Below are positions 6,723 to 14,153 of a stretch of DNA of 37,474 bases, piece by piece. The DNA lies in the NCBI GenBank assembly GCA_028700595.1, contig JAQVSJ010000002.1:17639-55112 (forward strand). Direction: 5' to 3'. Position 1 is the stretch's first letter. Each line of letters opens with the position of its first letter. This DNA is from Bacilli bacterium (lineage in GTDB: Bacteria > Bacillota_I > Bacilli_A > RF39 > UBA660). The notes under the pieces were generated by a model. The model was not told the origin of the DNA. It did no database searches and saw only the letters and a program-made list of their open reading frames with translations. Both the position numbers and the translations under genes were made by a program.

Positions 6723-8282
6723 ATGAATAAATATTACATAACTACATCTATTGCATATGCATCATCAAAACCGCATGTTGGCAACACATATGAGGTTGTT
6801 TTAGCAGATGCTATTGCAAGATATAAAAGATTAAAAGGATATGATGTGTATTTTCAGACTGGAACAGATGAGCATGGTCAAAAGATAGAAAAAAAAGCAC
6901 TTGATGCTGGATTGGAACCTCAAAAATACGTAGATAATATGTCTTCGGTTGTTGAAAAAATATGTAAAAAGATGAATATAAATTATGATAAGTTTGTAAG
7001 AACATCTGATAATAATCATAAAACTATTGTTAGTAAAATTTTTAAAAAATTATATGAAAACGGAGATATATACAAAGGAAAGTATGAGGGCTGGTATTGC
7101 AGTGCTTGTGAAGCTTTTATAGCAGAGGGGCAATTGAATGAAGGTAAGTGTCCAGAGTGCGGTAAAGATGCTGAAAAGACTTGTGAAGAAGCATATTTTC
7201 TTAAACTAAGTAAATACAAAGATAAATTGTTGGAATATATTAATGACAATCCGGATTTTTTGTTACCTGAATTAAGAAAAAATGAAATGATAAATAATTT
7301 TTTTAATCAAGGATTGCAAGATTTGTGTGTTTCTAGAAGCTCATTTAAATGGGGAATTCCTGTATCTTTTGATGAAGAACATATTATATATGTTTGGATT
7401 GATGCTTTAAGTAATTATATAACATTTTTAGGTTATAATCCTGATGGTGAAAGTTCAAAAGAGTATAAAAAGTATTGGCCCGCAGATCTTCATTTAATAG
7501 GAAAAGATATATTTAGATTTCATGCAATATACTGGCCAATTATGCTTATGGCATTAGATCAACCTCTACCAAAAACTATATTTGGGCATCCGTGGTTGTT
7601 AACAAATAATGATAAAATGAGCAAATCAAAAGGGAATGTTATATATGCAGATGAACTAGTTGATTTGTTTGGATTAGATGAAATAAGATATTATATGCTT
7701 CATGAAATGCCTTATGCTAATGATGGTAATTTATCTTATGAATTATTAATAGAAAGAATAAATTCTGATCTTGTAAATACGTTGGGTAATTTAGTTAATA
7801 GAACAATTGCAATGAGTCATAAGTATTTTGATGGTTTAGTTATTAAATCAAACAGCTTATTAGATATCGATTTAAAATTGATAGAAAACTGTAAAAATAT
7901 AGTAAAAAGCATTAATTTGAGTATGGAAAAAATAGATGTAAATTCAAGTTTAGAATCAATAATTGAATTAGCAAGAAAATGTAACAAATACATAGATGAA
8001 AATGAACCTTGGGAACTATATAAAAATATAGAAGATAAGGAAAGACTTAATGTTGTTATTTATAATTTGTTAGAGTGTATTAGATATATTGCTGTATTGC
8101 TACAACCATTTTTACCAGATACATCTGAAAAGATATTTTATCAATTAAATACAAATTTAAAAGATTTTGATAGTTTAAAAACTTTCGGCTTGTTAGAAAG
8201 TAATACAAAATTAAATATTAATACACCATTATTTTTAAGAATAAATAAAGAAGAGATGCTTGAAAATTTAAAAAATATGTAG
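6723..8282 (+). CDS. metG: Methionyl-tRNA synthetase
   Basis: This class I synthetase charges tRNA-Met. It has 519 residues from ATG 6723, preceded by AAGGAAG (6708-6714); a GTG at 6714 would sit in that ribosome site. The HIGH-type motif is HVGN (18-21), one zinc knuckle is C126, C129, C143, C146, and KMSKS is at 298-302. The anticodon-binding helical domain fills the rest. It ends without the roughly 110-residue C-terminal tRNA-binding domain found in Bacillus MetS (about 660 residues), so this is the short form. Confidence 0.96.
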   Translation: MNKYYITTSIAYASSKPHVGNTYEVVLADAIARYKRLKGYDVYFQTGTDEHGQKIEKKALDAGLEPQKYVDNMSSVVEKICKKMNINYDKFVRTSDNNHKTIVSKIFKKLYENGDIYKGKYEGWYCSACEAFIAEGQLNEGKCPECGKDAEKTCEEAYFLKLSKYKDKLLEYINDNPDFLLPELRKNEMINNFFNQGLQDLCVSRSSFKWGIPVSFDEEHIIYVWIDALSNYITFLGYNPDGESSKEYKKYWPADLHLIGKDIFRFHAIYWPIMLMALDQPLPKTIFGHPWLLTNNDKMSKSKGNVIYADELVDLFGLDEIRYYMLHEMPYANDGNLSYELLIERINSDLVNTLGNLVNRTIAMSHKYFDGLVIKSNSLLDIDLKLIENCKNIVKSINLSMEKIDVNSSLESIIELARKCNKYIDENEPWELYKNIEDKERLNVVIYNLLECIRYIAVLLQPFLPDTSEKIFYQLNTNLKDFDSLKTFGLLESNTKLNINTPLFLRINKEEMLENLKNM

Positions 8283-8303
8283 TATTTTATAATAGGAGGT
8301 TAT

Positions 8304-8564
8304 ATGTTAGAATTTTTGCTTAATTTATTAATCCCAATTATAGTTGCAGTTATATTAATCCCATTATTATATTCTGTTATAAGAATGATACTTGATATAT
8401 TTGGAATAAACATAAAAATATTAACAATAATATTATTTTTAGTTGCTTATTATTTTGTCGGTGAAATAGTACTCAATATATTGGCCGAATACATAATGAA
8501 AGATACATTAAATATAATTGAGTGGATATATATACCTTACAAATGTTTAATGGCACTATTTTGA
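8304..8564 (+). CDS. Small membrane protein of unknown function (86 aa)
   Basis: I do not recognise this family. The product is very hydrophobic. One segment spans about residues 3-24 and a second, longer one about 36-61, so two membrane helices are likely, with short charged connections. A strong AGGAGG ribosome site precedes ATG 8304, which supports that it is translated. It closes the dnaX-metG operon, 21 bases after metG and directly before a terminator that touches its TGA stop. No Cys, His or Asp clusters suggest an active site. Confidence 0.75.
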   Translation: MLEFLLNLLIPIIVAVILIPLLYSVIRMILDIFGINIKILTIILFLVAYYFVGEIVLNILAEYIMKDTLNIIEWIYIPYKCLMALF

Positions 8565-8586
8565 AACAGCGTTTGCTGTTTTTTAA
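8564..8586 (+). terminator. Intrinsic terminator of the dnaX-metG operon
   Basis: AAACAGC (8564-8570) pairs with GCTGTTT (8575-8581) around a GTTT loop and is followed by a T-run. It starts at the last base of the small membrane protein's stop codon. Confidence 0.85.
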
Positions 8587-8591
8587 TTTAA

Positions 8592-8600
8592 TGATATAAT
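8592..8600 (+). promoter_or_regulatory. Extended -10 promoter for tatD
   Basis: TGATATAAT is an extended -10 element placed only 16 bases before the ATG. A start near 8607 would leave a leader of about 10 bases, so the AAGGGTG ribosome site (8604-8610) would lie at or across the 5' end. Confidence 0.5.
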
Positions 8601-8616
8601 TTTAAGGGTGATAAAA

Positions 8617-9366
8617 ATGATTATAGATACACACTGTCATTTATTTATGGAAGAATATGAAGATTTATATTTGTTAATACAAAACTTAGAAAAAGAAAAT
8701 ATTATTGCTATAGTAAATGGTTATGATTATAAAACAAGTATGGAAGCATATGATCTTTCTACTAAACATAAAAATATTTACTGTGCTTTAGGAATACATC
8801 CTAATAATATTATGGATTCTCAAAAAGAAAAGGATTATTTATTTGAAAAAATAATTAATAATAAAAAAGTTTTGGCTATTGGTGAAATAGGTTTAGATTA
8901 TTATCATAATGACAGTAATAAAGAAGATCAAATTAAAGAATTCAAAAAACAGATAGAGTATGCTGTTAAATATAAAAAGCCTATAATTGTTCATACAAGA
9001 GATTCTATTCAAGATGTTTATGACGTTTTATCAAAATATAATGTAAAAGGAATAATTCATGCTTATTCTGGAAGTGCTGAAATGGCAAAAAGATTTATAA
9101 ATATTGGATATAAAATTGGAATTGGAGGAGTATTAACTTTTAAAAATTCAAATTTAAGTGAAGTTGTTAAACAAATAGGTTTAGAAAATATTGTTTTAGA
9201 AACAGATTCACCATACTTAACTCCGCATCCGTATAGAGGTGAACAAAATAGTCCAATATATTTAAAAATAGTTATAAAAAAACTTTCAGAAATATTTAAT
9301 ATCACTGAAAAAGAAGTAATAGAAAAAACATATAGTAATTGCCTTAGTTTGTTTGACTTGGAGTAG
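8617..9366 (+). CDS. tatD: TatD family metal-dependent DNase
   Basis: The 249-residue product has the TatD TIM-barrel metal sites: DTHCHL (H-x-H ligands near residue 6), GEIGLDYY with its Glu ligand in the middle, VHTRD, IHAYSGS, and ETDSPYLTPHPYRG near the C-terminus. TatD enzymes are 3'-5' exonucleases or AP endonucleases. ATG 8617 is chosen because AAGGGTG ends six bases before it; a GTG at 8608 is inside that site. The metG-tatD order is that of Bacillus metS-yabD. A promoter for the next gene starts inside its last codons. Confidence 0.93.
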   Translation: MIIDTHCHLFMEEYEDLYLLIQNLEKENIIAIVNGYDYKTSMEAYDLSTKHKNIYCALGIHPNNIMDSQKEKDYLFEKIINNKKVLAIGEIGLDYYHNDSNKEDQIKEFKKQIEYAVKYKKPIIVHTRDSIQDVYDVLSKYNVKGIIHAYSGSAEMAKRFINIGYKIGIGGVLTFKNSNLSEVVKQIGLENIVLETDSPYLTPHPYRGEQNSPIYLKIVIKKLSEIFNITEKEVIEKTYSNCLSLFDLE

Positions 9367-9381
9367 GGTTTGTGCTACAAT
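9353..9381 (+). promoter_or_regulatory. Promoter of the 3D-domain protein gene
   Basis: TTGACT (9353-9358) and TACAAT (9376-9381) have a 17-base spacer. The -35 box lies within the last codons of tatD. The predicted start is near 9388, about 20 bases before the ATG. Confidence 0.75.
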
Positions 9382-9407
9382 TTAATTGTGATTTTGAAGG
9401 TGAAAAA

Positions 9408-9929
9408 ATGGATAAAAACATAAGTAGATTATTAATATCGATTTGTTTATTGATAGTAATGTTTAATGCATTCATAGTTATTAATATTGTTAAGAAAAAT
9501 AACAATTTATTAAATGAAAAACAAAATATATTTAAAAATAGTTTTAATGCAGTTAGTCATATTGATGAAACAGATGCGTTAGAAATTTTTTATGGTCAAT
9601 TAACTGCTTATGGAGCTGATTGTTATGGATGTTCTGGAATAACAGCGTCTGGTTATGACATAAGAAATGGTAATATCTATTATGAAGATAAAGAATATGG
9701 AAAAGTAAGGGTTGTTGCATCAGATAGAAATTACAAGTTTGGTACTATTGTAAGAATATCGAATTTAAAGTTTTATGATGAACCAATTATCGCAATTGTA
9801 TTAGATAGAGGGTTTCTTATAAAAGGTGATATAATGGACTTAGCGTTTGATACAGTCAAAAATCCTGATGTTAAAAATTTAGGAAGAGAAAAGAATGCGA
9901 AGTTTGAAATACTAAGATATGGATGGTAA
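9408..9929 (+). CDS. Membrane-anchored 3D-domain cell-wall protein
   Basis: The 173-residue protein has one N-terminal membrane helix (about 7-27), a short linker, then a 3D domain. This domain is named for three conserved Asp and is related to the double-psi barrel of MltA-type lytic transglycosylases. The three acidic motifs are visible: ASDRNYKFGT, VLDRGF, and GDIMDLAF. A DCYGCSG cysteine pair is typical of one subfamily. It lies between tatD and rsmA, exactly where Bacillus has yabE (rpfB), a 3D protein with resuscitation-promoting-factor similarity. Cell-wall hydrolysis is therefore the likely role. ATG 9408 follows GAAGGTG. The neighbouring rnmV gene of Bacillus is missing. Confidence 0.85.
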   Translation: MDKNISRLLISICLLIVMFNAFIVINIVKKNNNLLNEKQNIFKNSFNAVSHIDETDALEIFYGQLTAYGADCYGCSGITASGYDIRNGNIYYEDKEYGKVRVVASDRNYKFGTIVRISNLKFYDEPIIAIVLDRGFLIKGDIMDLAFDTVKNPDVKNLGREKNAKFEILRYGW

Positions 9930-9952
9930 ACTTCTCTTTTGAGAAGTTTTTA
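9928..9952 (+). terminator. Intrinsic terminator after the 3D-domain gene
   Basis: AAACTTCTC (9928-9936) pairs perfectly with GAGAAGTTT (9941-9949) around TTTT and is followed by T residues. The stem begins inside the TAA stop codon. Confidence 0.85.
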
Positions 9953-9965
9953 TTAGGAGAAAAAT

Positions 9966-10775
9966 ATGAATAATTTATTTAATAATGATTTTAAATTTAA
10001 AAAAAGATTTGGTCAAAATTTTTTGAAAGATAAAAATATATTAAGCAAGATTATTAAGGAATCTCATTTTGAAAAAGATTCTTTAGTATTAGAAATAGGT
10101 TGTGGTTGTGGTTATTTAACTGAAGTGTTAGTAGAAAACGGTTATAATGTACTAGGATATGAAGTTGATAAGACTTTAACTGAAGTTCTTAAAGAAAAAG
10201 AAAACAAGAATTTTAAAGTAATAATTGATGATTTTTTAAATAGAAATATAACTGAAGATATTAAAGATTATTGTTTTAATAAAATATATGCAATAGGTAA
10301 TATACCTTACTATATTACTACACCTATAATTGAAAAATTAATAAATAGTGGTATAAATTTTAATTCAATTATATTAATGGTTCAAAAAGAAGTTGCTGAA
10401 AGAATAACATCCTTACCTAATAATAAAAGCTATGGGTCTTTAACTGTATATTTAAATTATAATTATGATATTAAAAATATAATGAATGTAGATAAAAAAA
10501 GTTTTTTTCCGGTTCCAAAAGTAGATAGTTCTGTAATAATGTTTTGTAGTAAAGAAAAAATTAAAGTTTTAGACGAATTGCACTTTTACAGAATTATAAG
10601 AAAATCTTTTTCTCAAAAAAGAAAAACTTTAAAAAACAATTTAAAAGAATATAACTTTGATTTTATAAAAGAAATATTAAATAAATATGGGTTTGATGAT
10701 AAAGTTAGAGCTGAACAAATACCAATAAATTTATTTGCAGAAATATCAAATTACTTAATTACTAAAAATTGTTGA
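9966..10775 (+). CDS. rsmA: 16S rRNA dimethyladenosine transferase (KsgA)
   Basis: This enzyme dimethylates A1518 and A1519 of 16S rRNA late in 30S assembly. The 269 residues show the N-terminal FKKRFGQNFLKD motif, the S-adenosylmethionine loop EIGCGCGYLTE (43-53), and the catalytic NIPYYITTP motif (family NLPY). The C-terminal FSQKRKTLKNNL helix is typical. TTAGGAGA precedes ATG 9966. Loss of this gene gives kasugamycin resistance in other bacteria. It follows the 3D gene as in Bacillus; its TGA stop overlaps the spoVG promoter. Confidence 0.96.
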   Translation: MNNLFNNDFKFKKRFGQNFLKDKNILSKIIKESHFEKDSLVLEIGCGCGYLTEVLVENGYNVLGYEVDKTLTEVLKEKENKNFKVIIDDFLNRNITEDIKDYCFNKIYAIGNIPYYITTPIIEKLINSGINFNSIILMVQKEVAERITSLPNNKSYGSLTVYLNYNYDIKNIMNVDKKSFFPVPKVDSSVIMFCSKEKIKVLDELHFYRIIRKSFSQKRKTLKNNLKEYNFDFIKEILNKYGFDDKVRAEQIPINLFAEISNYLITKNC

Positions 10776-10800
10776 TTTATTTTATTTGTTGGTGTATATT
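10772..10800 (+). promoter_or_regulatory. Promoter of spoVG
   Basis: TTGATT (10772-10777) and TATATT (10795-10800) have a 17-base spacer; the -35 overlaps the end of rsmA. I see no sigma-H type AGGA...GAAT boxes here, although spoVG is sigma-H controlled in Bacillus. Confidence 0.6.
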
Positions 10801-10837
10801 AATATTGTATATTGTATACAAAAAGGAGTGGATATGC

Positions 10838-11146
10838 TTGAAAATAACATCGGTAAATGTTCGTAGAATCGAAAGAGAAAATTCTAGAATGAAAGGAATT
10901 GCATCTGTTTTATTAGATGATAGTTTTGCAGTTCATGATATTAGAATTATAGAAGGAGATAACGGACTGTTTATAGCAATGCCTAGTCGTAAAACAGCAA
11001 CTGGCGGATATAAAGACATTGCTCATCCAATTAATCCTGAAGTTAGATCTATGTTCGAACAAGAAATTCTTGCTGAATATGAAAAACAAGAAAACGTAGA
11101 GCCTAGCGAAGAAACAGAATCTGAACCAGAAAAAGAAGAAGAATAA
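10838..11146 (+). CDS. spoVG: SpoVG, RNA/DNA-binding regulator
   Basis: The product matches SpoVG from its first residues: (M)KITSVNVRRIERENSRMKG, then ASVLLDD-x-FAVHDIRIIEG--GLFIAMPSRK and D-AHPI. It has about 102 residues, near the 97 of Bacillus, with an added acidic Glu-rich tail. The start must be TTG 10838, since SpoVG begins MKIT and no other in-frame start fits. AAGGAG (10823-10828) lies nine bases upstream. An out-of-frame ATG at 10834 opens a 10-codon reading frame ending at 10866 that competes for the same ribosome site. SpoVG homologues bind nucleic acids and affect division, capsule and virulence genes in Gram-positives. Confidence 0.93.
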   Translation: MKITSVNVRRIERENSRMKGIASVLLDDSFAVHDIRIIEGDNGLFIAMPSRKTATGGYKDIAHPINPEVRSMFEQEILAEYEKQENVEPSEETESEPEKEEE

Positions 11147-11149
11147 AAT

Positions 11150-11178
11150 AAAGCACATATTAATTATGTGCTTTTTTT
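11150..11178 (+). terminator. Intrinsic terminator of spoVG
   Basis: AAAGCACATA (11150-11159) pairs with TATGTGCTTT (11165-11174) around a 5-base loop and is followed by more T. The structure is strong. Confidence 0.9.
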
Positions 11179-11208
11179 GTAAAATTATGTAGTATTTAAA
11201 AATACTCT

Positions 11209-11237
11209 TTGATTTAAGTGTGTTTTAATAATATAAT
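11209..11237 (+). promoter_or_regulatory. Promoter of divIC
   Basis: TTGATT (11209-11214) and a perfect TATAAT (11232-11237) are separated by 17 bases. The predicted start near 11244 leaves a leader of about 13 bases that begins just before the AAGGTG ribosome site. Confidence 0.75.
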
Positions 11238-11256
11238 AATGTTATAAGGTGATAAT

Positions 11257-11532
11257 ATGCTTAAAGAAAATAAAAAAAATTTTATTTATTTACTTATTAC
11301 TATAACATTTATTATTATAACAATAATTAATGGTGTTTCTCTTTGTGTTAAAATATATAATATAAAGCAACAAAAGAAAATTGTAGAGCAAAAATTATCT
11401 ATGTTAGTTGAAGAAGAACAATATTTAAAATTAGAGGTTGAAAAGTTAAATGATCCTGATTATGTTGCAAGATATGCAAGAGAAAAATATTTATTTTCAA
11501 AAGACGGAGAGTTTAATATAAGAATACAATAA
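11257..11532 (+). CDS. divIC: Septum formation initiator DivIC/FtsB family
   Basis: The 91-residue single-pass membrane protein has a short cytoplasmic start, a membrane helix at about 10-30, and a coiled coil at about 35-68. The family's extracytoplasmic motif follows: LNDPDYVARYAREKY, then F-x-DGE. DivIC/FtsB with FtsL and DivIB controls septal peptidoglycan synthesis. Its place between spoVG and mrnC is close to the Bacillus yabQ-divIC area, although many Bacillus genes in between are absent. It has its own promoter and terminator. Confidence 0.88.
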   Translation: MLKENKKNFIYLLITITFIIITIINGVSLCVKIYNIKQQKKIVEQKLSMLVEEEQYLKLEVEKLNDPDYVARYAREKYLFSKDGEFNIRIQ

Positions 11533-11533
11533 T

Positions 11534-11556
11534 AAAGAAAGTTAATCTTTCTTTTT
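11534..11556 (+). terminator. Intrinsic terminator of divIC
   Basis: AAAGAAAG (11534-11541) pairs with CTTTCTTT (11547-11554) around TTAAT and is followed by T. It lies one base past the stop codon. Confidence 0.75.
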
Positions 11557-11561
11557 ATATA

Positions 11562-11570
11562 TGTTAGAAT
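11562..11570 (+). promoter_or_regulatory. Extended -10 promoter for mrnC
   Basis: TGTTAGAAT forms an extended -10 (TAGAAT at 11565-11570) 15 bases before the ATG. The -35 is not clear. Confidence 0.45.
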
Positions 11571-11585
11571 ATAGTTGGTGATATT

Positions 11586-11963
11586 ATGAATACAAATCAA
11601 ATTAATTCTCTTGTGTTAGCTTATATTGGTGATTCAATATATGAGTTTAATGTTAGGGAGTTTCTTATAAAAAAAGGAATTAATAATGTAAATGACTTAC
11701 AATCTGAAGCTAAAAAATATGTTAGTGCTAAAAGTCAAAGTCAATATTTAAGTTTAATAATTGAAAAAAAGATACTTGTAGAAAATGAAATTGATATTGT
11801 TAAAAGAGCTAGAAATAGTAAAGTTAATTCTCATCCGAAAAATACCGATATAATTACTTATAAATATGCTACTGGGCTGGAAGCTTTGATAGGATATTTA
11901 TATTTGAATGGTAAATATGAAAGAATAAATATAATAATGAACATTATATTTGAAAGGAATTAG
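11586..11963 (+). CDS. mrnC: Mini-ribonuclease III
   Basis: Mini-III is the RNase III catalytic domain without the dsRNA-binding domain; it matures 23S rRNA in Firmicutes. The 125-residue protein has the LAYIGDSIYE motif near residue 10, with the metal-binding Asp. It also has the family's VNSHPKNTDIITYKYATGLEALIGYLYL segment, with the second acidic site (GLEALIGYLYL). A GGTGATATT site precedes ATG 11586. The mrnC-rlmB-sigH-secE-nusG order is that of Bacillus, with cysS missing upstream and yacP missing after rlmB. Confidence 0.94.
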   Translation: MNTNQINSLVLAYIGDSIYEFNVREFLIKKGINNVNDLQSEAKKYVSAKSQSQYLSLIIEKKILVENEIDIVKRARNSKVNSHPKNTDIITYKYATGLEALIGYLYLNGKYERINIIMNIIFERN

Positions 11964-11964
11964 T

Positions 11965-12660
11965 ATGATAATTATAGGAAAGAATGTTGCAAAGGAATAC
12001 TTAGAAACTAATAACAAAATTAATAAAGTTTATATTTGTAATGTTTTTAATGATAAAAACTTAATTTCTACAATACAAAACAGAAGAATTAATATTTGTT
12101 ATTTAAATAAAAATGAATTAGATAAAATTGATAATGGAAATCATCAAGGTATAATATTAGATGTTCCCGAATATAAGTATTATGATTTCGAGCAAATAGA
12201 TGTTAAAGAAAACAGACTAATAGTTATGTTAGATCATATAGAAGACACTCATAATTTTGGTGCAATAATAAGAACTTGTGAGTCTGCAGGTGTAAATTGG
12301 ATTATAATACCAAAAGATAGAAGTGTTGATATTAATTCTACTGTTATGAAAACCAGTGCTGGTGCATTAAATAATATATGCATAAGTAAAGTATCAAATC
12401 TTGTTAATACAATTAGCAAATTAAAAAAGATGGGTTATTGGATAATTGGAACAGATATGGAAAATAGTGTTGATTATAGATCTATTGATTATGATATGCC
12501 GATTGTATTAATAATAGGAAATGAAGCGGTTGGAATAAGTAAAATAGTTAGAGATAATTGCGATATTGTTGCAAGTATTCCTATGAAAGGGAGAATCAAT
12601 AGTTTGAACGCTTCGGTAGCGGCAGGAATTTTAATATATAAAATAGTTGAAAAAGATTAG
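11965..12660 (+). CDS. rlmB: SPOUT RNA 2'-O-methyltransferase, RlmB/TrmH family
   Basis: The 231-residue protein starts at ATG 11965, behind AAAGGAATT, one base after mrnC. The N-terminal substrate-binding region (about 1-75) has the typical NHQGI-LDV. The knotted SPOUT domain carries LDHIEDTHNFGAIIRTCE, IIGNEAVGIS, and IPM-GRINSLNASVAAGI, which contain the catalytic Arg/Asn and cofactor loop. RlmB methylates G2251 of 23S rRNA; the Bacillus orthologue at this position is YacO. Substrate assignment rests on synteny and motifs. Confidence 0.92.
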   Translation: MIIIGKNVAKEYLETNNKINKVYICNVFNDKNLISTIQNRRINICYLNKNELDKIDNGNHQGIILDVPEYKYYDFEQIDVKENRLIVMLDHIEDTHNFGAIIRTCESAGVNWIIIPKDRSVDINSTVMKTSAGALNNICISKVSNLVNTISKLKKMGYWIIGTDMENSVDYRSIDYDMPIVLIIGNEAVGISKIVRDNCDIVASIPMKGRINSLNASVAAGILIYKIVEKD

Positions 12661-12668
12661 GAGGCAGA

Positions 12669-13274
12669 ATGTATAAAGAATATGATGATAATGAGTTATT
12701 ATATTTAATTGCAGAACAGAATGAAGATGCTACAAATATTTTATATGAAAAATATAAAACCATTGTTGCGATTAAAGTAAAAAAATATTTAAGATATGCA
12801 AATAAAATTGGTCTTGAATATTCTGATTTATATCAAGAAGGAATGGTTGGTTTAAGTGAAGCAATTGAAGGATTTAAAGAATCGAAGGAAACTAAATTTT
12901 CAACTTTTGCAAATCTTTGTATAGAAAGACAAATCTTTTCAGTTCTTACAAAGTCTAGTAGAAAAAAACACAATATATTGAATGAGTCATTATCTTTAGA
13001 TAATACTTATGAGGATAATCTTAGTTTGTTAAATTTTGTTTTTGATAAGTCTTCAGATCCGGGTATATATATTGAAAATAAGGAAAGAGTAGAAGAGTTA
13101 TATAAGAAAATAGTAAATAACTTAACCGATTTAGAAAATGAAGTGTTCAAGTTAAAAATTAATGGTTTTGATTATAAAGAAATATGTGAAATGTTGAATA
13201 AAAGTTATAAATCTGTAGACACAGCACTTCAAAGAGTAAAAAATAAAATAAAAAAGATTTTAGAAACAGTGTAA
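12669..13274 (+). CDS. sigH: RNA polymerase sigma-H type sigma factor
   Basis: The 201-residue protein has sigma-70 regions 2 and 4. Region 2 shows DLYQEGMVGLSEAIEGF and TKFSTFANLCIERQIFS; region 4 shows LTDLENEVFKLKINGFDYKEICEML--SYKSVDTALQRVKNK. Its length and place between rlmB and secE match Bacillus SigH. A strong TAGGAGG site precedes ATG 12669. In Bacillus SigH drives early sporulation and stationary-phase genes; in non-sporulating Firmicutes homologues can control competence. No sporulation genes other than spoVG lie here, and no clear sigma-H promoters were found, so its regulon is unknown. Confidence 0.92.
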   Translation: MYKEYDDNELLYLIAEQNEDATNILYEKYKTIVAIKVKKYLRYANKIGLEYSDLYQEGMVGLSEAIEGFKESKETKFSTFANLCIERQIFSVLTKSSRKKHNILNESLSLDNTYEDNLSLLNFVFDKSSDPGIYIENKERVEELYKKIVNNLTDLENEVFKLKINGFDYKEICEMLNKSYKSVDTALQRVKNKIKKILETV

Positions 13275-13280
13275 TTGTTG

Positions 13281-13309
13281 TTGACTTTAAATATCTATTG
13301 TGTTAATAT
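13281..13309 (+). promoter_or_regulatory. Promoter of secE-nusG
   Basis: TTGACT (13281-13286) and TAATAT (13304-13309) have a 17-base spacer, with TG at 13301-13302 giving an extended -10. The start is predicted near 13316. Confidence 0.75.
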
Positions 13310-13316
13310 CAACTTG

Positions 13317-13336
13317 AAGCACTGAGTAGTGTTTTT
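13317..13336 (+). terminator. Small hairpin with T-run at the 5' end of the secE transcript
   Basis: AAGCACT (13317-13323) can pair with AGTGTTT (13328-13334), including one G-T pair, around GAGT, within a run of T. It could end sigH read-through, or act as a 5' stabiliser or early attenuator of the secE-nusG mRNA, since it begins almost at the predicted start. Confidence 0.5.
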
Positions 13337-13358
13337 ATTTTGAAAAAGGTGGGATAAT

Positions 13359-13538
13359 ATGAGTAAAGTATCTAGTTTTTTTTCTAGTATTAAAAAAGAG
13401 ATGCAAAAAGTTAAGTGGCCCAGTAAAAAAGAGATGATAAAATATTCGGTTACAACAATAACATTTATTATTTTCTTTGCTTTCTTTTTCTTTGGACTTG
13501 ATATTGTTTTTGCTTATTTGAAAAGTTTGGTGAATTAG
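13359..13538 (+). CDS. secE: Preprotein translocase subunit SecE
   Basis: This 59-residue gene is easily missed because of its length. The translation begins MSKVSSFFSSIKKEMQKVKW, followed by PSKKEMIKYS, which contains the family signature E-x-x-KV-WPS. A single membrane helix follows at about 29-50, rich in Phe. SecE clamps SecY in the SecYEG channel. A GGTGGG site precedes ATG 13359. It ends one base before nusG, the universal secE-nusG pairing. rpmG, which Bacillus has between sigH and secE, is absent. Confidence 0.96.
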   Translation: MSKVSSFFSSIKKEMQKVKWPSKKEMIKYSVTTITFIIFFAFFFFGLDIVFAYLKSLVN

Positions 13539-13539
13539 T

Positions 13540-14079
13540 ATGGAAGAAAAACAATGGTATGTTGTAAATACTTATTCTGGACACGAGAGTAAAGTAAAAG
13601 AAAAATTAGAAATGAGAATTAGCTCTATGAATATGCAAGATTTTATTTTTAGAGTTATAGTTCCAGAACAAAAAGAAGTAGAAGTAAAAGATGGCGTTGC
13701 AAAAGAAAAAATAAAGAAAATGTTTCCCGGATATGTACTTGTTGAAATGATAATGTCTGATGAGGCTTGGTATGTGGTTAGAAATACACCAGGTGTTACA
13801 GGATTTATTGGTTCAAGTGGAAAAGGTGCAAAACCAGTCCCATTATTACCTAAAGAAATAGATTTAATATTAGGAAATATGGGTATGAGTAGATTAGATA
13901 TGGCTAAGGAAATAGAAGTTGGCAATAAAATTAGAATTGTTGATGGACCATTTAAGGCTATGCAAGGTGTTATAGAAGAAATAGATTTAGAAAAACAAAA
14001 ATTAAGAGTATTAATAGATTTGTTTGGTCAAGAAACGCCGATAGAAGTAGATTTATTTCAAATTGAAAAAATAAGTTAA
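13540..14079 (+). CDS. nusG: Transcription elongation/antitermination factor NusG
   Basis: The 179-residue protein has the NGN domain, starting at [11 protein letters not shown] near residue 6. It contains the [27 protein letters not shown] segment that contacts RNA polymerase. The C-terminal KOW domain (about 125-179) starts [17 protein letters not shown]. NusG binds the elongating polymerase and, in some bacteria, Rho or the ribosomal protein S10. ATG 13540 follows one base after the secE stop and shares its upstream site GTTTGGTG. Confidence 0.97.
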   Translation: [179 protein letters not shown]

Positions 14080-14086
14080 AATTATA

Positions 14087-14115
14087 TTGATATTATTGAT
14101 TTATAGTGTTAGAAT
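14087..14115 (+). promoter_or_regulatory. Promoter of rplK-rplA
   Basis: TTGATA (14087-14092) and TAGAAT (14110-14115) have a 17-base spacer and a TGT extension before the -10. The start is predicted near 14122, about 32 bases before rplK. Confidence 0.7.
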
Positions 14116-14153
14116 ATCATTGCAATATATTTAAAAGATTTAGGAGGTGTATT

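Noticed and set aside
10805-10822. TTGTATACAA palindrome before spoVG as an operator
   Set aside because: Short A/T-rich palindromes are expected by chance here; it is a single copy with no matching regulator in the window.
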